A DNA stretch of 64,000 nucleotides from Nomia melanderi (GCF_051020985.1 NW_027475169.1:434001-498000), one strand, 5' to 3'; counted from the first letter of the stretch, positions 11,423 through 24,855 are shown. Notes: generated by a model not told the origin, from the sequence alone. Numbers and translations are program-made.

Positions 11423-13263
11423 CACCGTCTCATGGGGCCCGACACTCAGGGTCAGGGTAAAATCCAATATATATCTGGTGATATCTCTGGTGCTATTACA
11501 GATAGCGCAATAAATCAATGTGCATTGTCTGTAGGAGGCCCTGGCGCACGAATCTGTGCAGCGGGAACGACCTCGGACCACTAGGGGCCGAGAAAACCAC
11601 CGTCTCATGGGGCCGGACACTCAGGGTCAGTGAAAAATCAAATATATATCTGGTGATATCTCGGGTGCTATTACAGATAGCGCAATAAATCAAAGTGCAT
11701 TGTCTGTAGGATGCCCTGATGCATGAATCTGTGCAGCAGGAACGACCTCGGACCACCAGGGGCCGAGAAAACCACAGTCTCATGGGGCTGGACACTCAGG
11801 GTCAGGGGAAAATCCAATATGTATCTGGTGATATCTCGGCTGCTATTAGAGATAGCGCAATAAACCAAAGTGAATTATCTGCAGGAGGCCCTGGCGCATG
11901 AATCTGTGCAATGGGAACGACCTAGGACCACCAGGGGCCGAGAAAACCACAGTCGCATGGGGCCGGACACTCAGGGTCAGGGGAAAATCCAATATATATC
12001 TGGTGATATCTCGGGTGCTATTACAGATAGCGCAATAAATCAAAGTGCATTGTCTGTAGAAGGCCCTGGCACACGAATCTGTGCAGCGGGAACGACCTCG
12101 GACCACCAGGGGCCGAGAAAACCACCGTCTCATGGGGCCGGACACTCAGGGTCAGTGAAAAATCCAATATATATCTGGTGATATCTCGGGCGCTATTACA
12201 GATAGCGCAATAAATCAAAGTGCATTGTCTGTAGGAGGCCCTGGCGCATGAATCTGTACAGCGGGAACGACCTCGGACCACCAGGGGCCGAGAAAACCAC
12301 CGTCTAATGGGGCCGGGCACTCAGGGTCAGTGAAAAATCCAGTATATATCTCGTGATATCTCGGGTGCTATTACAGATAGCGCAATAAATCAAAGTGCAT
12401 TGTCTGTAGGAGGCCCTGGCGCATGAATCTGTGCAGCGGGAACCACCTCGGACCACCAGGGGCCGAAAAAACCACAGTCTCATGGGGCCGGACACTCAGG
12501 GTCAGGGAAAAATCCAATATATATCTGGTGATATCTCGGGTGCTATTAGAGATAGCGCAATAAACCAAAGTGAATTATCTGCAGGAGGCCCTGGCGGATG
12601 AATCTGTGCAGCGGGAACGACCTCGGACCACCAGGGGCCGAGAAAACCACCGTCCCGAGGGGCCGGACACTTAGGGTCTGTGAAAAATCCAATATATATC
12701 TGGTGATATCTCGGGTGCTATTACAGATAGCGCAATAAATCAAAGTGCATTGTCTGTAGGAGGCCCTGGCGCATGAATCTGTGCAGCGGGAACGACCTCG
12801 GACCACCAGGGGCCGATAAAAGCACCTTCTCATGGGGCCGGACACTCAGGGACAGTGAAAAATCCAATATATATCTGGTGATATCTCGGGTGCTATTAGA
12901 GATAGCGCGATAAATCAAAGTGCTTTGTCTGCGGGAGGCCCTAGCGCATGAATCTGAACTGCGGCAACGACCTCGGACCACCAGGGTCCGAGAAAACCAC
13001 CGTCTCATGGGGCCGGACACTCAGGGTCGGGGAAAAATCCAATATATATCTGGTGATATCTCGGGTGCTATTAGAGATAGCGCAATAAACCAAAGCGAAT
13101 TATCTGCAGGAGGCCCTGGCGCATGAATCTGTGCAGCGGGAACGACCTCGGACCACCTCTGGCCGAGAATACCACCGTCTCATGGGGCCGGACACTCAGG
13201 GTCAGGGAAAAATCCAATATATATCTGGTGATATCTCGGGTGCTATTACAGATAGCGCAATAA
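11423..13263. repeat. Block collinear with 18248-20088 (39-unit offset)
   Basis: 11423-12246 matches 18248-19071 with about ten mismatches, and 12713-13263 matches 19538-20088 with none seen. Both are offset by 6,825 bp. The interval between them (12247-12712) is not the same in the two copies. Marks are ATCTCTGGTGC, AATCAATGTGC, GGATGCCCTGATGC, GATAAAAGCACC, AGGGACAGTG, TGCTTTGTCTGCGGG and GAATCTGAACTGCGG. Confidence 0.85.
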
Positions 13264-14418
13264 ATCAAAGTGCATTGTCCGTAGGAGGCCCTGGCGCACG
13301 AATTTGTGCAGCGGGAACGACCTCGGACCACCAGGGGCCGAGAAAAGCACCGTCTCATGGGGCCGGACACTCAGGGACAGTGAAAAATCCAATATATATC
13401 TAGTGATATCTCGGGTGCTATTACAGATAGCGCAATAAATCAAAGTGCATTGTCTGTAGGAGGCCCTGGCGCATGAATGTGTCCAGCGGGAACGACCTCG
13501 GACCACCAGGGGCCGAGAAAACCACCATCCCGAGGGGCCGGACACTTAGGGTCAGTGAAAAATCCAATATATATCTGGTGATATCTCGGGTGCTATTACA
13601 GATAGCGCAATAAATCAAAGTGAATTATCTGCAGGAGGCCCTGGCGCATGAATTTGTGCAACGGGAACGACCTCGGTCTACCAGGGGCCGAGAACACCAC
13701 AGTCTCATGGGGCCGGACACTCAGCGTCAGGGAAAAATCCAATATATATCTGGTGATATCTTGGGTGCTATTAGAGATAGCGCAATAAACCAAAGTGAAT
13801 TATCTGCAGGAGGCCCTGGCGCATGAATCTGTGCAACGGGAACGACCTCGGACCACCAGGGGCCGAGAAAACCACAGTCTCATGGGGCCGGACACTCAGG
13901 GTCAGGGAAAAATCCAATATGTATCTGGTGATATCTTGGGTGCTATTAGAGATAGCGCAATAAACCAAAGTGAATTATCTGCAGGAGGCCCTGGCGCATG
14001 AATCTGTGCAGCGGGAACGACCTCGGACCACCAGGGGCCGAGAAAACCACCATCCCGAGGGGCCGGACACTTAGGGTCAGTGAAAAATCCAATATATATC
14101 TGGTGATATCTCGGGTGCTATTACAGATAGCGCAATAAATCAAAGTGAATTATCTGCAGGAGGCCCTGGCGCATGAATCTGTGCAACGGGAACGACCTCG
14201 GACCACCAGGGGCCGAGAAAACCACAGTCTCATGGGGCCGGACACTCAGGGTCAGGGGAAAATCCAATATATATCTGGTGATATCTCGGGTGCTATTAGA
14301 GATAGCGCAAAAAACCAAAGTGAATTATCTGCAGGAGGCCCTGGCGGATGAATCTGTGCTGCGGGAACGTCCTCGGACCACCAGGGTCCGAGAAAACGAC
14401 AGTCTCATGGGGCCGGAA
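13264..14418. repeat. About 6.6 units between mapped blocks
   Basis: Ordinary units. The first part (13229-13474) resembles 19179-19424 (GTCCGTAGG, GCACGAATTTGTG, GAAAAGCACC). The rest carries CACCATCCCGAGG middles and H1 3' halves, some preceded by ATCTTGGG. Nothing but satellite is present. Confidence 0.85.
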
Positions 14419-16564
14419 ACTCAGGGTCAGGGGAAAATCCAATATATATCTGGTGATATCTCGGGTGCTATTACAGATAGCGCAATAAATCAAAGTGCAT
14501 TGTCTGTAGGAGGCCCTGGCGCATAAATGTGGCCAGCGGGAACGACCTCGGACCACCAGGGGCCGAGAAAACCTCCGTCTCATTGGGCCGGAAGCTCAGG
14601 GTCAGGGGAAAATCCAATATTTATCTGGTGATATCTCGGGTGCTATTACAGATAGCGCAATAAATCAAAGTGCATTGTCTGTAGGAGGCCCTGGCGCACG
14701 TATCTGTGCAGCGGGAACGACCTCGGACCACCAGGGGCCGATAAAAGCACCTTCTCATGGGGCCGGACACTCAGGGACAGTGAAAAATCCAATATATATC
14801 TGGTGATATCTCGGGTGCTATTACAGATAGCGCTATAAACCAAAGTGCATTGTCTGTAGGAGGCCCCGGCGCATGAATCTGTGCAGCGGGAACGACCTCG
14901 GACCACCAGGGTCCGAGAAAATCACAGTCTCATGGGGCCGGACACTCAGGGTCAGGGGAAAATCCAATCTATATCTGGTGATATCTCGGGTGCTATTAGA
15001 GATAGCGCAGTAAACCAAACTGAATTATATGCAGGGGGCCCTGGCGCATGAATCTGGGCAGCGGGAATAACCTCGGACCACCAGGGGCCGATAAAACCAC
15101 CGTCTCATGGGGCCGGACTGACATGGTCAGGGAAAAATCCATTATATATCTGGTGATATCTCGGGTGCTATTAGAGATAGCGCAATAAATCAAAGTGCAT
15201 TGTCTGTAGTAGGCACTGGCGAATGAATCTGTGCAGCAGGAACGACCTCGGAACACTAGGGTCCGAGAAAACCACCATCTCATTGGGCCGGACACTCAGG
15301 GTCGGGGAAAAATCCATTATATATCTGGTGATATCTCGGGTGCTATTAGAGATAGCGCAATAAACCAAAGTGAATTATCTGCAGGAGGCCCTGGCGCATG
15401 AATCTGTACAGCGGGAACGACCTCGGACCACCAGGGGTCGAGAAAACTACCGTCTCATGGGGCCGGGCACTCAGGGTCACTGAAAAATCCAATATATATC
15501 TGGTGATATCTCGGGTGCTATTACAGATAGCGCAATAAATCAAAGTGCATTGTCTGTAGGAGGCCCAGGCGCATGAATCTGTGCAGCGGGAACCACCTCG
15601 GACCACCAGGGTCCGAGAAAAGCACAGTCTCATGGGGCCGGACACTCAGGGTCAGGGGAAAATCCAATATATATCTGGTGATATCTCGGGTGCTATTAGA
15701 GATAGCACAATAAACCAAAGTGAATTATCTGCAGGAGGCCCTGGCGCATGAAATAGTGCAACGGGAACGACCTCGGACCACCATGGGCCGAGACAACCAC
15801 CGTCTCATGGGGCCGGACACTCAGGGTCAGGGGAAAATCCAATATATATCTGGTGATATCTCGGGTGCTATTAGAGATAGCGCAATAAATCAAAGTGCAT
15901 TGTCTGTAGGAGGCCCTGATGCATGAATCTGTGCAGCCGGAACGACCTCGGACCACCAGGGGCCGAGAAAACCACAGTCACATGGGGCCGGACACTCAGG
16001 GTCAGGTGAAAATCCAATATATATCTGGTGATATCTCGGGTGCTATTAGAGATAGCGCAATAAACCTAAGTGGATTATCTGCAGGAGGCACTGGCGCATG
16101 AATCTGTGCAGCGGGAACGTCCTCGGACCTCCAGGGGCCGTGACAACCACCGTCTCATGGGGCCGGACACTCAGGGTCAGGGTAAAATCCAATATATATC
16201 TGGTGATATCTCTGGTGCTATTACAGATAGCGCAATAAATCAATGTGCATTGTCTGTAGGAGGCCCTGGCGCACGAATCTGTGCAGCGGGAACGACCTCG
16301 GACCACCAGGGGCCGAGAAAACCACCGTCTCATGGGGCCGGACACTCAGGGTCAGTGAAAAATCCAATATATATCTGGTGATATCTCGGGTGCTATTACA
16401 GATAGCGCAATAAATCAAAGTGCATTGTCTGTAGGATGCCCTGATGCATGAATCTGTGCAGCGGGAACGACCTCGGACCACCAGGGGCCGAGAAAACCAC
16501 AGTCTCATTGGGCTGGACACTCAGGGTCAGGGGAAAATCCAATATATATCTGGTGATATCTCGG
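14419..16564. repeat. 12-unit (2,100-bp) tandem duplication, copy 1
   Basis: Compared line by line with 16519-18664, the 2,146 bp agree except at one base (14860 G, 16960 A). The block contains many private variants, for example AAGCTCAGGG, CAATATTTATC, GATAAAAGCACC, CAATCTATATC, TGAATTATATGCAGG, GGGAATAACC, GGACTGACATGG, CATTATATATC, GGCACTGGCGAATG, GAACACTAGGG, GGGCACTCAGGGTCACTG and GAAATAGTGCAACG. This density of shared rare variants makes chance similarity impossible. Confidence 0.96.
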
Positions 16565-18664
16565 GTGCTATTACAGATAGCGCAATAAATCAAAGTGCAT
16601 TGTCTGTAGGAGGCCCTGGCGCATAAATGTGGCCAGCGGGAACGACCTCGGACCACCAGGGGCCGAGAAAACCTCCGTCTCATTGGGCCGGAAGCTCAGG
16701 GTCAGGGGAAAATCCAATATTTATCTGGTGATATCTCGGGTGCTATTACAGATAGCGCAATAAATCAAAGTGCATTGTCTGTAGGAGGCCCTGGCGCACG
16801 TATCTGTGCAGCGGGAACGACCTCGGACCACCAGGGGCCGATAAAAGCACCTTCTCATGGGGCCGGACACTCAGGGACAGTGAAAAATCCAATATATATC
16901 TGGTGATATCTCGGGTGCTATTACAGATAGCGCTATAAACCAAAGTGCATTGTCTGTAGAAGGCCCCGGCGCATGAATCTGTGCAGCGGGAACGACCTCG
17001 GACCACCAGGGTCCGAGAAAATCACAGTCTCATGGGGCCGGACACTCAGGGTCAGGGGAAAATCCAATCTATATCTGGTGATATCTCGGGTGCTATTAGA
17101 GATAGCGCAGTAAACCAAACTGAATTATATGCAGGGGGCCCTGGCGCATGAATCTGGGCAGCGGGAATAACCTCGGACCACCAGGGGCCGATAAAACCAC
17201 CGTCTCATGGGGCCGGACTGACATGGTCAGGGAAAAATCCATTATATATCTGGTGATATCTCGGGTGCTATTAGAGATAGCGCAATAAATCAAAGTGCAT
17301 TGTCTGTAGTAGGCACTGGCGAATGAATCTGTGCAGCAGGAACGACCTCGGAACACTAGGGTCCGAGAAAACCACCATCTCATTGGGCCGGACACTCAGG
17401 GTCGGGGAAAAATCCATTATATATCTGGTGATATCTCGGGTGCTATTAGAGATAGCGCAATAAACCAAAGTGAATTATCTGCAGGAGGCCCTGGCGCATG
17501 AATCTGTACAGCGGGAACGACCTCGGACCACCAGGGGTCGAGAAAACTACCGTCTCATGGGGCCGGGCACTCAGGGTCACTGAAAAATCCAATATATATC
17601 TGGTGATATCTCGGGTGCTATTACAGATAGCGCAATAAATCAAAGTGCATTGTCTGTAGGAGGCCCAGGCGCATGAATCTGTGCAGCGGGAACCACCTCG
17701 GACCACCAGGGTCCGAGAAAAGCACAGTCTCATGGGGCCGGACACTCAGGGTCAGGGGAAAATCCAATATATATCTGGTGATATCTCGGGTGCTATTAGA
17801 GATAGCACAATAAACCAAAGTGAATTATCTGCAGGAGGCCCTGGCGCATGAAATAGTGCAACGGGAACGACCTCGGACCACCATGGGCCGAGACAACCAC
17901 CGTCTCATGGGGCCGGACACTCAGGGTCAGGGGAAAATCCAATATATATCTGGTGATATCTCGGGTGCTATTAGAGATAGCGCAATAAATCAAAGTGCAT
18001 TGTCTGTAGGAGGCCCTGATGCATGAATCTGTGCAGCCGGAACGACCTCGGACCACCAGGGGCCGAGAAAACCACAGTCACATGGGGCCGGACACTCAGG
18101 GTCAGGTGAAAATCCAATATATATCTGGTGATATCTCGGGTGCTATTAGAGATAGCGCAATAAACCTAAGTGGATTATCTGCAGGAGGCACTGGCGCATG
18201 AATCTGTGCAGCGGGAACGTCCTCGGACCTCCAGGGGCCGTGACAACCACCGTCTCATGGGGCCGGACACTCAGGGTCAGGGTAAAATCCAATATATATC
18301 TGGTGATATCTCTGGTGCTATTACAGATAGCGCAATAAATCAATGTGCATTGTCTGTAGGAGGCCCTGGCGCACGAATCTGTGCAGCGGGAACGACCTCG
18401 GACCACCAGGGGCCGAGAAAACCACCGTCTCATGGGGCCGGACACTCAGGGTCAGTGAAAAATCCAATATATATCTGGTGATATCTCGGGTGCTATTACA
18501 GATAGCGCAATAAATCAAAGTGCATTGTCTGTAGGATGCCCTGATGCATGAATCTGTGCAGCGGGAACGACCTCGGACCACCAGGGGCCGAGAAAACCAC
18601 AGTCTCATTGGGCTGGACACTCAGGGTCAGGGGAAAATCCAATATATATCTGGTGATATCTCGG
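16519..18664. repeat. 12-unit (2,100-bp) tandem duplication, copy 2
   Basis: Immediately follows copy 1; the matching ranges overlap by 46 bp, as expected for a true tandem of period 2,100. The single observed difference (G/A at 14860/16960) points to a very recent event or a strongly homogenised pair. Beyond 18664 the sequence switches to an H1 unit matching 11839 onward. Confidence 0.96.
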
Positions 18665-20088
18665 CTGCTATTAGAGATAGCGCAATAAACCAAAGTGAAT
18701 TATCTGCAGGAGGCCCTGGCGCATGAATCTGTGCAATGGGAACGACCTAGGACCACCAGGGGCCGAGAAAACCACAGTCGCATGGGGCCGGACACTCAGG
18801 GTCAGGGGAAAATCCAATATATATCTGGTGATATCTCGGGTGCTATTACAGATAGCGCAATAAATCAAAGTGCATTGTCTGTAGGAGGCTCTGGCGCACG
18901 AATCTGTGCAGCGGGAACGACCTCGGACCACCAGGGGCCGAGAAAACCACCGTCTCATGGGGCCGGACACTCAGGGTCAGTGAAAAATCCAATATATATC
19001 TGGTGATATCTCGGGCGCTATTACAGATAGCGCATTAAATCAAAGTGCATTGTCTGTAGGAGGCCCTGGCGCCTGAATCTGTGCAGCGGGAACGACCTCG
19101 GACCACCAGGGGCCGAGAAAACCACAGTCTCGTGGGGCCGGACACTCAGGGTCAGGGTAAAATCCAATATATATCTGGTGATATCTCTGGTGCTATTACA
19201 GATAGCGCAATAAATCAAAGTGCATTGTCCGTAGGAGGCCCTGGCGCACGAATTTGTGCAGCGGGAACGACCTCGGACCACCAGGGGCCGAGAAAAGCAC
19301 CGTCTCATGGGGCCGGACACTCAGGGACAGTGAAAAATCCAATATATATCTGGTGATATCTCGGGTGCTATTACAGATAGCGCAATAAATCAAAGTGCAT
19401 TGTCTGTAGGAGGCCCTGGCGCATAAATGTGGCCAGCGGGAACGACCTCGGACCACCAGGGGCCGAGAAAACCTCCGTCTCATTGGGCTGGAAACTCAGG
19501 GTCAGGGAAAAATCCAATATATATCTGGTGATATCCCGGGTGCTATTACAGATAGCGCAATAAATCAAAGTGCATTGTCTGTAGGAGGCCCTGGCGCATG
19601 AATCTGTGCAGCGGGAACGACCTCGGACCACCAGGGGCCGATAAAAGCACCTTCTCATGGGGCCGGACACTCAGGGACAGTGAAAAATCCAATATATATC
19701 TGGTGATATCTCGGGTGCTATTAGAGATAGCGCGATAAATCAAAGTGCTTTGTCTGCGGGAGGCCCTAGCGCATGAATCTGAACTGCGGCAACGACCTCG
19801 GACCACCAGGGTCCGAGAAAACCACCGTCTCATGGGGCCGGACACTCAGGGTCGGGGAAAAATCCAATATATATCTGGTGATATCTCGGGTGCTATTAGA
19901 GATAGCGCAATAAACCAAAGCGAATTATCTGCAGGAGGCCCTGGCGCATGAATCTGTGCAGCGGGAACGACCTCGGACCACCTCTGGCCGAGAATACCAC
20001 CGTCTCATGGGGCCGGACACTCAGGGTCAGGGAAAAATCCAATATATATCTGGTGATATCTCGGGTGCTATTACAGATAGCGCAATAA
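18248..20088. repeat. Block collinear with 11423-13263 (39-unit offset)
   Basis: The left part overlaps the end of the 12-unit copy 2, and the right part continues the older 11-13 kb order. The internal interval 19072-19537 is replaced. Of that, 19074-19275 recurs at 21172-21373 (offset 2,098) and 19179-19424 resembles 13229-13474. Confidence 0.84.
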
Positions 20089-20391
20089 CTCAAAGTGCAT
20101 TGTCTGCTGGAGGCCCTGGCGCATGGATCTGTGCAGCGGGATCGACCTCGGACCACGAGGGACCGAGAATACCATCGGTACATGGCGCCGGACTGTCAGA
20201 GTCAAGGAAAAATCCAATATATATCTGGTGATATCTCGGGTGCTATTAGAGATAGCGCAATACACCAAAGTGAATTATCTGCAGGAGGCCCTGGTGCATG
20301 AATCTGGGCGGCGGGAACGACCTCGGACCACCAGGGGCCGAGAAAACCACCGTCTCATGGGGCCGGACACTCAGGGTCAGTGAAAAATCCA

Positions 20392-20397
20392 ATATAT
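20392..20397. repeat. (AT)3 contraction of the unit's (AT)4 tract
   Basis: The tract reads AATATATCTG instead of AATATATATCTG, a loss of 2 bp that restores the phase shifted at 4115-4124. Replication slippage at the dinucleotide run is the simplest explanation. Confidence 0.92.
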
Positions 20398-20630
20398 CTG
20401 GTGATATCTCGGGTGCTATTACAGATAGCGCAATAAATCAAAGTGCATTGTCTGTAGGAGGCCCTGGCGCACGAATCTGTGCAGCGGGAACGACCCCGGA
20501 CCACCAGGGGCCGAGAAAACCACCGTCTCATGGGGCCGGACACTCAGGGTCAGTGAAAAATCCAATATATATCTGGTGATATCTCGGGTGCTATTACAGG
20601 TAGCGCAATAAATCAAAGTGCATTGTCTGT

Positions 20631-21027
20631 AGGAGGCCCTGGCGCATGAATCTGTACAGCGGGAACGACCTCGGACCACCAGGGGTCGAGAAAACCACCG
20701 TCTCATGGGGCCGGGCACTCAGGGTCACTGAAAAATCCAATATATATCTGGTGATATCTCGGGTGCTATTACAGATAGCGCAATAAATCAAAGTGCATTG
20801 TCTGTAGGAGGCCCAGGCGCATGAATCTGTTCAGCGGGAACCACCTCGGACCACCAGGGTCCGAGAAAAGCACAGTCTCATGGGGCCGGACACTCAGGGT
20901 CAGGGGAAAATCCAATATATATATGGTGATATCTCGGGTGCTATTAGAGATAGCACAATAAACCAAAGTGAATTATCTGCAGGAGGCCCTGGCGCATGAA
21001 ATAGTGCAACGGGAACGACCTCGGACC
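20631..21027. repeat. Third copy of a segment of the 12-unit block
   Basis: Matches 15383-15779 and 17483-17879 with a few mismatches (for example CACCGTC for TACCGTC, TGTTCAGCGGG for TGTGCAGCGGG, and ATATATATGG for ATATATCTGG). Shared marks are AGGGGTCGAG, GGGCACTC, GGGTCACTG, GGCCCAGGCGC and GAAATAGTGCAACG. Confidence 0.86.
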
Positions 21028-22364
21028 TCCAGGGGCCGAGAAAACCACCGTCTCATGGGGCCGGACACTCAGGGTCAGTGAAAAATCCAATATATATCTG
21101 GTGATATCTCGGGTACTATTACAGATAGCGCAATAAATCAAAGTGCATTGTCTGTAGGATGCCCTGATGCATGAATCTGTGCAGCGGGAACGACCTCGGA
21201 CCACCAGGGGCCGAGAAAACCACAGTCTCGTGGGGCCGGACACTCAGGGTCAGGGTAAAATCCAATATATATCTGGTGATATCTCTGGTGCTATTACAGA
21301 TAGCGCAATAAATCAAAGTGCATTGTCCGTAGGAGGCCCTGGCGCACGAATTTGTGCAGCGGGAACGACCTCGCACCACCAGGGTCCAAGGAAACCACAG
21401 TATCATGGGGCCGGACACTCAGGGTCTGGGGAAAATCCAATATATATCTGGTGATATCTCGGGTGCTATTAGAGATAGCGCAATAAACCAAAGTGAATTA
21501 TCTGCAGGAGGCCCTGGCGCATGAATGTGTGCAGCGGGAACGACCTCGGACCACCAGGGGCCGAGAAAACCGCAGTCTCATGGGGCCGGACACTCAGGGT
21601 CAGGGGAAAATCCAATATATATCTGGTGATATCTCGGGTGCTATTACAGATAGTGCAATAAATCAAAGTGCATTGTCTGTAGGAGGCCCTGGCGCATGAA
21701 TCTGTGCAGCGGGAACGACCTCGGACCACCAGGGGCCGAGAAAACCACAGTCTCGTGGGGCCGGACACTCAGGGTCAGGGGAAAATCCAATATATATCTG
21801 GTGATATCTCGGGTGCTATTAGAGATAGCGCAATAAACCAAAGTGAATTATCTGCAGGAGGCCCTGGCGCATGAATCTGTGCAACGGGAACGACCTCGGA
21901 CCACCAGGAGCCAAGTAAACCACAGTCTCATGGGGCCGGACACTCAGGGTCAGGGTAAAATCCAATATATATCTGGTGATATCTCGGGTGCTATTACAGA
22001 TAGCGCAATAAATGAAAGTGCATTGTCTGTAGGAGGCCCAGGCGTACGAATCTGTGCAGCGGCAACGACCTCGGACCACCAGGGGCCGAGAAAACCACCG
22101 TCTCATGGGGCCGGACACTCAGGGTCAGTGAAAAATCCAATATATATCTGTTGATATCTCGGGTGCTAATACAGATAGCGCAATAAATCAAAGTGCATTA
22201 TCCGTAGGAGGCCCTGGCGCACGAATCTGTGCAGCGGGAACGACCTCGGACCGCCAGGGGCCGAGAAAACCACCGACTCATGCGGCCGGACACTCAGGGT
22301 CAGTGAAAAATCCAATATATATCTGGTGATATCTCGGGTGCTATTACAGATAGCGCAATAAATC

Positions 22365-22690
22365 AAAGTGCATTGTCTATAGGAGGCCCTGATGCATGAA
22401 TCTGTGCAGCGGGAACGACCTCGGACCACCAGGGGCCGAGAAAACCACAGTCTCATGGGGCCGGACACTCAGGGTCAGGGGAAAATCCAATATATATCTG
22501 GTGATATCTCGGGTGCTATTACAGATAGCGCAATAAATCAAAGTGCATTGTCTGTAGGAGGCCCTGGCGCATGAATCTGTGCAGCGGGAACGACCTCGGA
22601 CCAACATCGGCAGAGAAAACCACAGTCTCATGGGGACGGACACTCAGGGTCAGGGAAAAATCCAATATATATCTGGTTATATCTCGGGTG
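22365..22690. repeat. Two-unit block, copy 1 (1,400-bp spacing)
   Basis: Matches 23765-24090. Shared marks are TCTATAGGAGGCCCTGATGC, CCAACATCGG and TGGGGACGGACAC. A handful of substitutions separate the copies. Confidence 0.84.
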
Positions 22691-23764
22691 CTATTAGAGA
22701 TAGCGCAATAAACCAAAGTGAATTATCTGCAGGAGGCCCTTGCGCATGAATCTGTGCAGCGGGAACGACCTTGGACCACCAGGGGCCGAGACAACCACCG
22801 TCTCATGGGGCCGGACACTCAGGGCGAGGGAAATATCCAATATATATCTGGTGATATCTCGGGTGCTAATACAGATAGCGCAATAAATCAAAGTGCATTG
22901 TCTGTAGGAGGCCGTGGCGCATGAATCTGGGCAGCGGGAACGACCTCGGACCACCAGGGGCCGAGAAGACCACCGTCTCATGGGGCCGGCCACTCAGGGT
23001 CAGGGGAAAATCCAATATATATCTGGTGATATCTCGAGAGCTATTAGAGATAGCGCAATAAGCCAAAGTGAATTATCTGCAGGAGGCCCTGGCGCATGAA
23101 TCTGTGCAACGGGAACGACCTAGGACCACCAGGGGCCGAGAAAACCACAGTCGCATGGGGCCGGACACTCAGGGTCAGGGGAAAATCCAATATATATCTG
23201 GTGATATCTCGGGTGCTATTACAGATAGCGCAATAAATCAAAGTGCATTGTCTGTAGGAGGCCCTGGCGCATGAATCTTTGCAGCGGGAACGACCTCGGA
23301 CCACCAGGGGCCGAGAAAACCACAGTCTCGTGGGGCCGGACACTCAGGGTCAGTGAAAAATCCAATATATATCTGGTGATATCTCGGGTGCTATTACAGA
23401 TAGCGCAATAAATCAAAGTGCATTGTCTGTGGGAGGCACTGATGCATGAATCTGTGCAACGGGAACGACCTCGGACCACCAGGGGCCGAGAAAACCAGAG
23501 TCTCATGGGGCCGGACACTCAGGGTCAGGGAAAAATCCAATATATATCTGGCGTTATCTTGGGTGCTATTAGAGATAGCGCAATAAACCAAAGTGAACTA
23601 TCTGCAGGAGGCCCTGGCGCATGAATCTGTGCAGCGGGAACGACCTCGGACCACCAGGGGCCGAGAAAACCACCGTCCCGAGGGGCCGGACACTCAGGGT
23701 CAGGGGAAAATCCAATATATATCTGGTGATATCTCGGGTGCTATTAGAGATAGCGCAATAAACC

Positions 23765-24090
23765 AAAGTGCATTGTCTATAGGAGGCCCTGATGCATGAA
23801 TCTGTGCAGCGGGAACGACCTCGGACCACCAGGGGCCGAGAAAACCACAGTCTCATGGGGCCGGACACTCAGGGTCAGGGGAAAATCCAATATATATCTG
23901 GTGATATCTCGGGTGCTATTAGAGATAGCGCAATAAATCAAAGTGCATTGTCTGTAGGAGGCCCTGGCGCATGAATCTGTGCAGCGGGAACGACCTCGGA
24001 CCAACATCGGGAGAGAAAACCACAGTCTCATGGGGACGGACACTCAGGGTCAGGGAAAAATCCAATATATATCTGGTGATATCTCGGGTA
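23765..24090. repeat. Two-unit block, copy 2 (1,400-bp spacing)
   Basis: Eight units after 22365-22690. It differs by AGAGATAG for ACAGATAG in the H2 unit and by CGGGAGAG for CGGCAGAG. Confidence 0.84.
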
Positions 24091-24425
24091 CTATTAGCGA
24101 TAGCGCAGTAAACCAAAGTGAATTATCTGCAGGAGGCACTGGCGCATGAATGTGTGCAACGGGAACGACCTCGGACCACCAGGGGCCGAGAAAACCACCG
24201 TCTCATGGGGCCGGACACTCAGGGTCAGGGAAACATCCAATATATATCTGGTGATATCTTCGGTGCTATTAGAGATAGCGCAATAAACCAAAGTGAATTA
24301 TCTGCAGGAGGCCCTTGCGCATGAATCTGTGCAGCGGGAACGACCTCGGACCACCAGGGGCCGAGAAAACCAAAGTGTCATGGGGCCGGACACTCAGGGT
24401 CAGGGAAAAATCCAATATATATCTG

Positions 24426-24855
24426 CTGATATCTCGGGTGCTATTAGAGATAGCGAAATAAAACAAAGTGAATTATCTGCAGGAGGCCCTGGCGCATGAA
24501 TCTGGGCAGCAGGAACGACCTCGGACAACCAGCGGCCGAGAAAACCACAGTCTCATGGGGCCGGACACTCAGGGTCAGGGGAAAATCCAATATATATCTG
24601 GTGATATCTCGGGTGCTATTAGAGATAGGGCAATAAACCAAAGTGAATTATCTGCAGGAGGCCCTGGCGCATGAATCTGTGCAGCGGGAACGACCTCGGA
24701 CCACCACGGGCCGAGAAAACCACCGTCACATGGGGCCAGACACTAAGGGTCACGGAAAAATCCAATATATATCTGGTGATATCTCGGTTGCTATTACAGA
24801 TAGCGCTAATAAATCAAAGTGCATTGTCTGTAGGAGGCCCTGGCGCATGAATCTG
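24426..24855. repeat. 2.5-unit block, copy 1, with a +1 unit
   Basis: Recurs at 25127-25555. Marks are AAAACAAAGTG, GGGCAGCAGGAACG, CGGACAACCAGCGGCC, CCACCACGGGCC and CACTAAGGGTCACGG. Copy 1 has an extra T at about 24807 (TAGCGCTAATAAATC), giving a 176-bp unit. Confidence 0.85.

Larger units (their letters stand above)
20089..24425. repeat. Zone 5: mosaic of units copied from 11-18 kb
   Basis: About 25 units. It contains a 397-bp block (20631-21027) matching 15383-15779 and 17483-17879, and a block at 21172-21373 matching 19074-19275. It also holds the 8-unit spaced pair 22365-22690 and 23765-24090. A short unit at about 20250-20422 has only three AT repeats. One unusual unit near 20124-20290 carries GGATCTGTGCAG, CCACGAGGGACCGAG and a GTACATGGCG middle, a form that becomes common only after 38 kb. 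Confidence 0.82.
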
